NCBI GenBank assembly: GCA_007844125.1
Contig: CM017572.1
Span: 46,335,502-46,399,501 of the forward strand
Length of the DNA: 64,000 nucleotides
DNA from: Sinonovacula constricta
Lineage: Eukaryota; Mollusca; Bivalvia; Cardiida; Solecurtidae
Reading direction: 5' to 3'
Positions 49,523-61,729 of the stretch are shown piece by piece; position 1 is the stretch's first letter; every line of letters starts with the position of its first letter. Position numbers and translations under genes: made by a program. The notes under the pieces were generated by a model, which worked only from the letters and a program-made list of their open reading frames with translations, was not told where the DNA came from and ran no database searches.

Positions 49523-49661
49523 ATAAATAATAGATAAATTTAAACATAAATTGCAACTCTAAACTGAAATAATGGGTCAGTAATAACAGCGTGTACTTAC
49601 AGATGAAGTGTCTTGCTTACATGACTAAATCTATATTAGAAAACACAAAAGAATGCACGAA

Positions 49662-50048
49662 CTAGGCAAAGGTTGACGGTGCCAGGTGTATTTCCGGTTC
49701 AGAAGTGCACTTAACACTTGAAAAGCCTGCACCGTATGACCTATTTCCGCGCTTTATTGTAAGTCCTCCACTACCGACCCTTTGATAGGCACGCGCCGGA
49801 AGCCAGATAAATAGGGCCGTGTCCTCAATGTCATTAAAGACATATTTGCGACTTAATTTGTATTTCCTCAGTTGTTTGTCTAATTTATCAACCAGTACAT
49901 TCTTTTTGATCTCCATAGAAACGGCAATTAATCTACTGGTGTTAGTGTGAACTAAGTCATATTCAGGGCAGCATAAAACAACATCGACAGTTGCCATTAA
50001 AAAAAAAACAAAAAAAAAAATGGTTTTATGCTTAACAGTTTGATGCAT
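49662..50048 (-). CDS. Putative small secreted protein
   Basis: The 128-codon minus-strand frame has a true ATG (MHQTVKHK), then a hydrophobic stretch (TIFFFVFFLMATVDVVLC) that would serve as a signal peptide. After it comes CPEYDLVHTNTSRL, a charged middle (MEIKKNVLVDKLDKQLRKYK), and a C-terminal part with FIWLPARAYQRVGSGG and SSVKCTSEPEIHL. No family was recognised. A second in-frame ATG follows the poly-Phe stretch, which is encoded by two T tracts; these could instead be untranslated leader. AATAAA lies 140 bp past the stop. A frame this long is expected about once by chance here, so the case rests on the signal-like N-terminus and poly(A) signal. Confidence 0.4.
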   Translation of the reverse strand: MHQTVKHKTIFFFVFFLMATVDVVLCCPEYDLVHTNTSRLIAVSMEIKKNVLVDKLDKQLRKYKLSRKYVFNDIEDTALFIWLPARAYQRVGSGGLTIKRGNRSYGAGFSSVKCTSEPEIHLAPSTFA

Positions 50049-50304
50049 AGTGTTAGTTCCAAACGGTTTGAAGTTTCGATTGCATTGTAAGTAATTTTGA
50101 TTTTAACATGTTTGGTTATAAAATGTGTTATTTTTGTGTCGCTTGCTATCCCGAGTTATGAGGAAGCTACAGCTGTGTATGCTGAAGGAGCCTAGACACA
50201 TTTATTGTATCCGAGCATAATTCAAATATTAACATTTATATTGCAATCTTTTTATAGGTGTTCATGTGTTTAAACCGTGTAATGAAGATTTAAAAGGAAT
50301 GTAG

Positions 50305-51906
50305 AACATCCACAATATCACTCACTGACCTAACATCCACAATATCACTCACTGACCTAACATCCACAATATCACTCAGTGACCTAACATCCACAATATC
50401 ACTCAGTGACCTAACATCCACAATATCACTCAGTGATCTAACATCCACAATATCACTCAGTGACCTAACATCCACAATATCACTCAGTGACCTAACATCC
50501 ACAATATCACTCAGTTACCTAACATCCACAATATCACTCAGTGACCTAACATCCACAATATCACTCAGTTACCTAACATCCACAATATCACTCAGTGACC
50601 TAACATCCACAATATCACTCAGTTACCTAACATCCACAATATCACTCAGTGACCTAACATCCACAATATCACTCAGTTACCTAACATACACAATATCACT
50701 CAGTGACCTAACATCCACAATATCACTCAGTTACCTAACATCCACAATATCACTCAGTGACCTAACATCCACAATATCACTCAGTTACCTAACATACACA
50801 ATATCACTCAGTTACCTAACATACACAATATCACTCAGTTACCTAACATCCACAATATCACTCAGTTACCTAACATACACAATATCACTCAGTTACCTAA
50901 CATCCACAATATCACTCAGTGACCTAACATCCACAATATCACTCACTGACCTAACATCCACAATATCACTCACTGACCTAACATCCACAATATCACTCAC
51001 TGACCTAACATCCACAATATCACTTACTGACCTAACATACACAATATCACTCAGTTACCTAACATACACAATATCACTCAGTGACCTAACATCCACAATA
51101 TCACTCAGTGACCTAACATCCACAATATCACTCAGTGACCTGACATCCACAATATCACTCAGTTACCTAACATCCACAATATCACTCACTGACCTAACAT
51201 CCACAATATCACTCAGTTACCTAACATCCACAATATCACTCAGTTACCTAACATACACAATATCACTCACTGACCTAACATCCACAATATCACTCAGTTA
51301 CCTAACATACACAATATCACTCACTGACCTAACATCCACAATATCACTCAGTTACCTAACATACACAATATCACTCAGTTACCTAACATACACAATATCA
51401 CTCAGTGACCTAACATCCACAATATCACTCAGTTACCTAACATCCACAATATCACTCAGTGACCTAACATCCACAATATCACTCAGTTACCTAACATCCA
51501 CAATATCACTCACTGACCTAACATCCACAATATCACTCAGTTACCTAACATCCACAGTATCACTCACTGACCTAACATCCACAATATCACTCAGTTACCT
51601 AACATACACAATATCACTCAGTGACCTAACATCCACAATATCACTCAGTTACCTAACATCCACAATATCACTCACTGACCTAACATCCACAATATCACTC
51701 AGTTACCTAACATACACAATATCACTCAGTTACCTAACATACACAATATCACTCAGTTACCTAACATACACAATATCACTCAGTTACCTAACATACACAA
51801 TATCACTCACTGACCTAACATACACAATATCACTCAGTGACCTAACATACACAATATCACTCACTGACCTAACATCCACAATATCACTCACTGACCTAAC
51901 ATACAC
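50305..51906. repeat. 27-bp minisatellite (about 59 units)
   Basis: Unit AACATCCACAATATCACTCA followed by GTGACCT. Three variable sites give types GTGA/GTTA/CTGA and TCC/TAC. Between about 50485 and 50790 GTGA and GTTA units alternate strictly, a 54-bp higher-order period. The GTGA type contains TCACTCAGTGA, a 5+1+5 palindrome. The minus strand is open as VDVRSLSDI nonapeptides only across the first, homogeneous units. Confidence 0.98.
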
Positions 51907-52859
51907 ATGAAGGAAGAAGATATTTGGTTATATCATTAGGACGAGTGTTCTTCTGAATATGCATTTTGTACTAGCTCGAGATATTTACATGTGGACCTCA
52001 CTTATTCAAGTTTTGCAATCGGATGTCCGTGCTATAGTGTCGGCGAATTAAATGAAAGCGATTGTAGTGAAGCCTTTTACTGTAGTTGGTCTACCGACCA
52101 AGTGCTAACTGGAAGTTACTTCTAAACTCAGTTAATTTTGGTCGTGTCCGGTAACGCTTATGAGCAGTTGTTATAAACTTTATTTGAGTATAACATACCC
52201 TCATATGGAAACTATCTTTAATATAATAGTTTCTATAATGTTAGTACAGAATATTTAAAAGAATATTATTGTCATACCTTTAAATGCTAACAAGGTAAAA
52301 ACTTTATCAGCAAACAGAGCTTTTCAACGCTTTGATGAGGTTAAAATTGGCATGTGTCTGTCAAAGCCATATCATTACCAAGCCAACGAAGTCATCGGCG
52401 CAAAACAATTCAAAGCAAGAAGGAAACGGCAAAGAGACTGACATAAACAAAAAATAATTGTCTTTATTGAGTCCATTAAATTCAAAACGTAAGTTATATT
52501 TTAAAACTAATAAAGCATGCAGTTATAAAGCTTCCATTGCGAAATGTGTAGAGTGATGCACTTCTTAATAACAACTACAGTATGCACGTATTTCGATTGC
52601 CTTATAACACTTGAAATATACATTCCCATGCATGATAGTACACGTATTAGTTAACTCTGTTTGTGGACAATTGGTGTTACAATATACAGTAAAATAAATG
52701 ATTAAGTGTCAGTAAGTAAGCGCGACTAAGTATACGGACTCGTCAAAGTTCCATTTCATCTAGTGTATGATTACCAATAAAAAATCTCCTATGCAAATGT
52801 CCCTGGTTGCTTGCTACCCATACGCACGTCCAAATCATCATACTAAGTGTTTCCATTTG
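51907..52859. other. Non-coding stretch
   Basis: No gene or recognisable repeat was seen. Confidence 0.55.
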
Positions 52860-55800
52860 TTCTCATAATTTCCTACGGAAAATCATTTTGTTATAGCATA
52901 TACCCTTTTAAGATTCGTTTTTGTCTCCAGACATACGTTCTCATAACAGAATAAAAAGGTATTCGGTTCTTCTATAAAGCTTGTCAATTTATCTCGGTGT
53001 AATTTATCACGTCCGATTAAAGGGCGGGTTTACGACAAGCTGTATGTCATGATAACCGGAGACGTAAATCGGTCTGGGGACTTCTGTTTGGCATTTATAT
53101 GCATCCTCTGAAAGAAAAGGGATTCATCACATTTGCTTTCCTCAAGCGGTAACAAGATACGATAAGTCTTTACTAAAATACCATTAAACGACCAGGGTTT
53201 GCCAGAACTAAAGACGAACCGCAGACAAGCTCAAAATAAAATTGTCTCCAGAAAAGAATACTTGGCTTTTATATTGTTTTTTTTTTTCCTTTTTTCCAAC
53301 GGAAACAGATTTTTAAGTAATTATGTTTTTAAACTTGAAAATCTGAAATTTCGCAAGAGCTCATGCATTATGCATTTTTATTTTGTCCTGTATATTTTAC
53401 CTTAAAGTCTATTTTATCTGTTATATTACTATCATCTTAATCACTTTTTGTTTTTGTATCGATCTGGTAATGAACTAAAACTTTTGTATCAAAATCAACA
53501 GGAAGGTCACATACAGTCAAACACTTCAAAATTACTTTTAAATAACGATACGACTGCATGGGCACGATTCAATACATAGGATTTGACAGATACTGTTTAA
53601 AATAATAGGTAAATAAGAAAATGTCCTATCAAAATGTCCACAGATATTTATATTTTATCTACCTTTAGACAAAGGCAAACAATGTAAATGTAAATGTCAC
53701 AAAAACACAGAGACGAGGCATAACACACACAAAATACCACTAGTTACCGCCTTGGAACGGTCATAAAGTCCCTTTATCTATTTCATCATACTCCAGATTT
53801 ATCTTTTTAATCAAAGACAGTTTAATGAATCGTACTCTAGATGTGTGAGATAATTTTCACAGTTTCAATGTCCTCAGCATGAATTGCAGGAGGTATTTTT
53901 GTGAAAAACTGAATCTGAATAGCAATTATGACATTTCACTAGATTGGATTGATTTTTATTTGCCATCGTCATTTCTATTTTATCTTAACTTTAATGACTT
54001 CTTTGTGTTGGCAGGATTGCACAAATTTGATCCAAACGTCGTTACTACTTAGTGGGGCATGTTACATCGTTACTGTGCCCGAATACTAACTTATCTCCAG
54101 AATTGCTTAATTTTGAAGTGGCTTCCTTTCTAGAATTTATTTAAAACTGTTTTATTGTCGATGGATTTATTATTTGTAATTCTTGTACACAATTCAATTG
54201 CTTTTTTTTATATTTTGTTTGACCATCTATGCACTGCTTAATATTTCGGTATCTCAATTAATGAGGTTTTTAATATACATTCTTTGTCTTTGAGAAAAAA
54301 GGCGTAATAAAGAAGTCTCTGAATCGGTTTAAGCACCCCAGTTCTTGTGCCCGTTTTAAGTTAGTAACTATTTTGTGTACTCTCTTAATGTACTGTATGT
54401 ACTTATGTACAGTAATTATGTCAAATTTTCACTTGGGTTGCAAATTTATAACTGTGACAAAGGTAGTTTAATAAGTGCTAATTGTCACTAAACATTGTGA
54501 TATTGTCGTTGTAGGCTGCTTAGGCACTAAGACAGATTATTTAAGATTTCGTTCTAAATGAGACAAGGCTTAAATGCGTCATTACAGACACAAACCACCA
54601 AATGATCGACGATAAAGATGCCCATCCTTTTCCAGAAAAAAATGTATGACACAATTGTATCTATCTCTGTGTGTACCAAAACGCAAAATAACAAAATTTT
54701 CTTTCGTTATGACGACCTCAATTGCAGATCTTTGTCATATTGATTCGTATGGCATTACTTATAGGAATGGGTCCGTGAATGGACATAATTGGTAAGACAA
54801 ATTACATTTTCTAACATCATTACTTGCACGAGCCAGGTCCTACGTAGCTAAGGAGGAATAAATGGATGTGGTCCGGCATCTTAAGATGACTATGTTTGCA
54901 GTTACCACATTAATGTAACGATGTCGATTACAGATATCTTTATAAAAAAATCTAATTCCAATTTACGCAGTTAAAGCTTTTTATACAATTCCACTGAAGT
55001 GAATGATGTAGTGTTAACCACTTTTTAAAAGAAAAAAACAATAACACACATTTTATTTCAGCATTTTTAACCGATTGATTGAAAACCCAGAATTTCAATG
55101 CCCCAACAAGTTGCATATTTTAAAGGAATTATCTTCGCTTTTTACACAGAGAAAACTCTAAAGAGAGAAAAAACGGCAGTCTTGTTGAAAGGAAAGGGTG
55201 CATAACAACTAATGAAATAGTCATAAAAAAGCAGTTATATACACAAGTAATAAAATACTTGCAGTAGCCCGTTACAATGTTGACCACATTACTATATACT
55301 TAACTTAGGAACACAGCTTAATTAATGAAGATGCAGATGACATACGTGGTGAGTGTTTGCATAACTCCAATTTCTTTATAACTAGACAAAGGGTTTAAGA
55401 TATAAGTTAAAGACATTGTATATATATCAAACAAAGATATATCCGATTATAAATATATTGGTTAGAAAGAAACAAAGAAATATACATGACATTGAAACCA
55501 AAAATGAAGTATTCCGAAATTAACAGAAAAATCAGCAGTTACCGCCTGTACCTTGGTCAGAAGGCATAAACAGGGACTACGGCTCTTAAACCGGCAAACC
55601 GACATCCAACCTCGCCTAGTTGAGGATTGTTTTTACAGTTTAAATAGGAATATACCCCAGTAAGACAACTAACTGTAAACATCCGTCCTTTGAGTGAAGA
55701 AGACAACAAAGAATATATTTTTAAAAATAAAACAACAGTTTATCCGATGAAATATGTGCATTATCTTATGATTCGGTAACTAGATAGTTTTATTTCAAGA

Positions 55801-57300
55801 AAGCAGACCAATTTGATAAAACCGTCGAAACTATTACGTATTATTAGAGTTTGGTAAAGACGTCCTTCACAAATATATGGGTTTCATTGTTAAAATCAAA
55901 GATGTAATATTTTCAAACTCGAATCCTATTATCAAATTTTAGTACAGTTTCATTACGAATTGAAACATGTCATTTGAAAACCATGTGTGGCAATTGATAC
56001 ATTGGATAAAAGTTATCGATTTAATCGCATTGTTTGAAAAGGTTTCCTTCTAATTTTATAGATGACGGAGTCAGTTAAACAGTTAACTCATGGACGTCTA
56101 TTTTTTATTCAAAGCAGAGCACAAAAAAGAAACAAAACACATTTAATTAACCACAATGTGTATAATGCATATGTAAACGCAAAGGATATAATATAATCAA
56201 ATATTCAAGTCATCATTAGGGAAATCGCAATGTTTTGTTTATATGACAGATTAACTCGAGGCTACCCTTTCTAAATATACGTAAATATAAAGAGGCATAC
56301 ATGTACATAGTTTGTTTATAAAGGTTTGAACGCACTTTGGTATACTGATAAAGTTACTGATAAGTTTGATTTTGTATCTGTAGATTCAAATTGTATTAAA
56401 GATAACGTGGAAAAGATCACATCTCGTCCCGTCGAAGATCGCTATTGGTGCTAATTACCTTGCAATAGGTTTAGTGTAAATTGTTGTGCTTCTGTTAGCT
56501 GCACAATGGCCAAGGACACCGTCTCCACTGATGACGATACAAACACAGTCTCGTTATCGCTATAGATTTGTTGCTTCAAATTGCGCCATTTGATTTATTT
56601 CCTGTATGTATACATGCTAACCGAAGACAAACATTCTGGTGCGGAGTTGACTCGATCTGGTTCTGGTGCTCCGGAGTAATAACTTTTATTACTGAAATAA
56701 CTCATTCATCCGGTAAAACACATATTGAAATGTAACACTGTTTTCTGGCCAGCCGTCCCGTGCAGCGAACTGGACATTGAAGACAACTATTAAAATGCAT
56801 ATTTGGATATTTCTAAAATATTGTTTTTCTTGTTTTACATAATATTTTGGTCAGTGAATTTTATTTCCTCTATTAGTTTAAAACATAACAGCATATAGAA
56901 ACATACATTATGTTTAACTGGTTAATGCTTTAAGCCGCACTTTTCCAAAGATGCCAGCATCCTTAGAATTTCGTTATTATTTATTTCGTCTCTTGTAAGA
57001 ATTACAGCTCTTAATTAAACACAGATATCGTTTCTCGTTCCATTCGTTTTCCGCTTCTTTGTTTTTGTTTGCTTACAATAATTGGACACAAAGAGTGTCG
57101 GCTCTCTTGTAAAAAGGTAACATTATACTGGGGATCAATAGAGATGTAACCTAAGTGAATGTTTCAATACCACTAGAATTGGGCTTGTTATAGCAATCTT
57201 GTTTAGGGACGGAATAAAGAATATAACACCGAATTGGAACAACGTATATTTCCATTGAACAAGACATTTTCTATTTCCTTAGGCGTAACTCAATATACTT
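52860..57300 (+). repeat. Segmental duplication unit 2, copy 2
   Basis: Four blocks collinear with copy 1 occur at 52860-53210, 54595-54790, 56540-56620 and 56950-57290. The gap between the first two is about 1.2 kb longer than in copy 1 but similar to copy 3. It contains family A fragments at 53725-53765 and 54310-54460, and another lies at 55535-55625. Family A insertion or deletion in copy 1 may explain part of the size difference. Confidence 0.55.
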
Positions 57301-60270
57301 ACTTACGACGCATTTAATTAAATCGAAATGCGTGCAATTAAAAACATTTATTGTAAATAAACGTCACTTCTGTAAAGAATTATTTTGTTAAGCACAGTAG
57401 AGGGTGCTTAGATTGGGTTGTTTTACAAAAAAAAATCCAGCGAATAATTATTAAAAGTGCAGTGCGTTGCAAATTTGAACGAAATGATGCAATGGTCTAG
57501 TGTAACTCGTGTACTATATTGGACTTAACGCTGTACATTCCGACCCATTAATCCTATCGGTGTTCCATCGGACTCTGTTGATGAGAGACCTCAACCTGTG
57601 ACATTAGACAGCCACGAGCCGGAATTCAAGGAAACAACGCGTTTTATAGGACATATCTAGTGAGATTTGCTTTTGTTTGTTAATTTAATAAAGCTTCCGG
57701 AATGTTTCTTTTTACATCAAACACGCCCATCAATCTATTGATGGGATGTAAATAAGATCAACCGTCATTGCATAAGAAAACACATAGAATCACCCTGTGT
57801 GTTCTATATGGCTATTATTATTATTAAGACTTAACAAATATCATATAATAGACCGTTGCCATGGGAAAATTCCAAGGCTCTGTACTGACATGTGTACGAA
57901 ACATTTTCTTCAGTATGTGGATTAACAAGTTTGTTAAGAAACTTGTATGGAATAATCTTTATTTTGTCGTTTCTTCATCGAGACCAGCTTTCGGCATATA
58001 ACTTTTGGATTCTGATGACAGCATCTAAAGAGACGATTGTGTTGTTACTTACACATTATTTTAATTGCAGGTAGCCTCACAGTAGGACCTTTTAGATAAA
58101 TCTATCACAAATTCTCATCAACGAGCCCAACTTGATTCCAAAGTTTGGGCCTTTAGCACATGCATGTTTAGCTATAGCAATTAAACAGTTACTAAAGAAT
58201 CTTTATGTAATGACTCTTAGAATAAGTATTTTACCTTTAACATTTAAAATGCCTTCATTATTGTTAGTTTCCATTCAAATTGTGTCGATTTTAGATGCAT
58301 TTTAATACAACAACTTATTTACACGGCAAACACAGACATAGCAAACACCTTTCGCTCGTTCAATGGCGAATGTTGAATATATGCGATTTAATGTTCAGTT
58401 TTGTTTAAATGTGACTTATTGTTCACAAGTAAAGGAGAGAACATTATATAGCACAGTTATCATTTTGTGTTACAATTAAATGATTCGATAATGTTCACGG
58501 CAAATTAAATTACAATTATATCCGCGAGGAAACATTAACTATCATTTTTATTTAACTAATTTTTTTTCTGTCTATTTAAGATATCAGATACTTAAGCCTC
58601 ACACATATAAGTACTCCATATGTTAAGGTTTGACATTTATTCACAAGTAAAGATCATCACGTCGTAAATTATATCGAAAAGACAAATTGTATTTTAATAC
58701 ACAAGCAGTAAATTCTCTCATACTAATGGAATGCATTATAAGCAAAGACTTGACGAATTGTTAAAATCGTTTCAACAGGTAAAAAGTTTAAACGTTGGAA
58801 AGATGCAATGTACTACAAGTAACGAAACAGATGGTACGCTTTTATTGTTCTGACATGTTTTCTGCTGTGCTATACTCTATACTGGGTCTAGAGGAAATCT
58901 GTTTAGTACAGATTGCTTTAGATTATTGTTCACGATTACACAGTTATGTATAGTTCCTAGGAAGTGTAAGCGAAGATTGTTCGGGAACTCCGCAGTAATA
59001 TGTTTATACATTTCTTTTAGGAAGGTATATATATCTACTTGGACATAGGGAAGAATAAGTTAGGTTTCAACAATGGATTATTTATTGCAAAACAGATTTT
59101 AATAGTAATATAATAATCTGATAATATATATTTACCAACCCGAAATTGTATAAAATCTTTACGGAACTGGTCGTTGAGATACAAGATAATTGTAGTGCAA
59201 GTCTTTCTCTAATATGGGGTGCATTTCGGAAACTCATATATTAGCAAACCGCTTCAACGAAATGCAGACCACTCAAAGCTGTAATTTAAAACAGACATAA
59301 AACATGTACCTGTCTTGATGTCATTTGAAAGTATTTCATATTCATTATAAAACATTTTGTGTGAAAACGTTTAAACATTGTATCACCATTATTTCAAGGC
59401 AAGTAAGACAGAAAGTACAGATGCAGTGTATTTACGGGTACCGAAATCTCGTTTTGTCAAAAATGTTCTTCTACACAAAGTTTATCTTCATTAAATCTTT
59501 AAAAGTGAAAAAAGCATTAATAAGCTCGAAAGTACAAAGGCACGATTTATATCATAACAGGTTAAAGAACTTTTGAAGCAAACCTCCTTCTTCAACCTGT
59601 TCCAGACAATTCTAGTTCTGACATGCTGAAATTACTCGCTTGGGTCAGTTCAAATTACACAACTTCCGATATATTCAGTAAATGGTTGATTCACATGGAC
59701 CATAACATGGTTGTTATGGACGACCGAATGACATCATATGGCAATGTATCTTAATGGTATCGCGGCCATTTTGAAAGAAAGTCAGGAAAGCAACACATTA
59801 TGCAAGATACATTATAAAACTAGCAAGTATCAGACAATAATCAGACATGGATAATAAATTTGGTATATTCTAATTTAACACGGTACAAAAGATCAACGTT
59901 AAATAATACATGAAAAAACCCCAGGCATTATTATACTCTAAGAAATTTTTTACCTCGTGACCTTTACCACTTTCTCTCCTCCAGACGCACGTGATTGCGC
60001 TTGTTGTGCGACGTGTTGCAATAATCGTGCTAAAATGCAATAGTTACATCTAAAAGTGTATATATACGAGTAGTCTTATTCTCGTGATTGGTCAGTTATG
60101 TCACGTTCACATGTCAACTTTGACTTGTTCAAGTAGAAAACAGTGCCCGACCCTTTTGACAATTTAAGAATAAAGAGGATTTATTACATGATTAGATATG
60201 TTACAAGTATAGAAACAGAGCTACCAGAACCGTAATTTGTTTCTCTTCTTACTTTCGGCCTATTACCGAG
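57301..60270. other. Non-coding AT-rich stretch
   Basis: No accepted gene. A 38-codon plus-strand frame at about 57533-57660 (RPINPIGVPSDSVDERP...) is proline- and acid-rich and oddly protein-like, but has no splice or start support. Confidence 0.5.
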
Positions 60271-61345
60271 TGGAATCGAGCCCCATTCGACTTGATGTGA
60301 GAACTTTTTCAGCTGACCGGCTTACCTGCAGTGTGCATGTGTTTCAGCTGACCAGCTAACCTGCAGTGCGCCGGTGTTTCAGCTCACCAGCTTACCTGCA
60401 ATGCGCCGGTGTTTCAGCTGACCAGCTAACCTGCAGTGCGCCGGTTTTTCTGCTGACCAGCTAACCTGCAGTGCGCCGGTGTTTCAGCTTACCGGCTAAC
60501 CTGCAGTGCGCCGGTGTTTCAGCTCACCAGCTAACCTGCAGTGCGCCGGTGTTTCAGCTGACCAGCTTACCTGCAGTGCGCCGGTATTTCAGATGACCAG
60601 CTTACCTGCAGTGCGCCGGTGTTTCTGCTGACCAGCTAATCTGCAGTGCGCCCGTGTTTCAGCTGACCAGCTAACGTGTAGTGCGCCGGTGTTTCAGCTG
60701 ACCAGCTAACCTGCAGTGCGCCGGTGTTTCTGCTGACCAGCTAACCTGCAGTGCCCCGGTGTTTCTGCTGACCAGCTAACCTGCAGTGCGCCGGTGTTTC
60801 TTCTGACCAGCTAATCTGCAGTGCGCCGGTGTTTCTGCTCACCAGCTTACCTGCAGTGCGCCGGTGTTTCAGCTGACCAGCTAACCTGCAGTGCGCCGGT
60901 GTTTCAGCTGACCAGCTAACCTGCAGTGCGCCGGTGTTTCTGCTGACCAGCTAACCTGCAGTGCGCCGGTTTTTCAGCTGACCAGCTAACCTGCAGTGCG
61001 CCGGTGTTTCTGCTGACTAGCTTACCTGCAGTGCGCCGGTGTTTCAGCTGACCAGCTAACCTGCAGTGCGCCGGTGTTTCTGCTGACCAGCTTACCTACA
61101 GTGCGCCGGTGTTTCAGCTCACCAGCTAACCTTCAACGCGCCGGTGTTTCAGCTGACCAGCTAACCTGCAGTGCGCCGGTGTTACAAATTAATTAGCTAA
61201 TGTCAAAGCGGTGGTTCCAGCAAACCGAGTTCTGTTCAGACTTTTGTCTATGCTCTTCCTCCAGAGAACTGTCTTTAAAATGCTGTAATAATCTCCATTT
61301 TGCACTGAGACATATATTGAAAACAAACACAAACACAAACACGAC
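60271..61345 (+). mobile_element. SINE interrupted by its own internal tandem expansion
   Basis: The left part has a degenerate B box (GGAATCGAGCCCC, 60272-60284) and TTTTTCAGCTGACC. The right part (61183-61345) has AGCGGTGGTTC, CAGACTTTTGTCT and CTCTTCCTCCAG, ending in an (AAACAC)n tail. In the intact relative at 22229-22475 these flank a single CAGCTGACCTGCGGTGCGGC segment. Here that segment has become a 25-unit array. Confidence 0.75.
60305..61182. repeat. 35-bp minisatellite (about 25 units)
   Basis: Unit TTTCAGCTGACCAGCTAACC then TGCAGTGCGCCGGTG. Variation is mainly TTTCTGCTG versus TTTCAGCTG, GACC versus CACC, and AGCTAAC versus AGCTTAC. Units are fairly uniform, suggesting recent expansion or gene conversion. 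Confidence 0.97.
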
Positions 61346-61729
61346 ACTAAAAAATATATAAAGAAGAACATCTCAAACAATTCCATTTAAAAATAATTAT
61401 TTATTTCGTTTTGTGTTTGCTAACTGTTCCCTTAAGGAATCTGAGAATGATCTTATAAAAACAGACAAGCTATTACTGGCAGATCTTATGAACCTGTTTT
61501 TAAAACAAAATTCACATAGAATGGGAGTTTTAATCAAAGAGTTCCTTTTCTTTAGATTGTAAAAACGATTTACAACATAAATGTACTTCGCATACACCAT
61601 AGTTCGTTTTTTCTACTGTAAACATACCTGTCTGTGAGCAAAATCGTGTTTTTGTAATGATTTACTTACTTTAGATACGTTATTGTCTAATGAAACCATG
61701 CTAAATGAGTTTACAATGTTTATGCTTGT

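Noticed and set aside
57533..57660. Short proline- and acid-rich plus-strand frame
   Set aside because: Only about 40 codons, no splice acceptor or start codon, and no counterpart in duplication copy 1.
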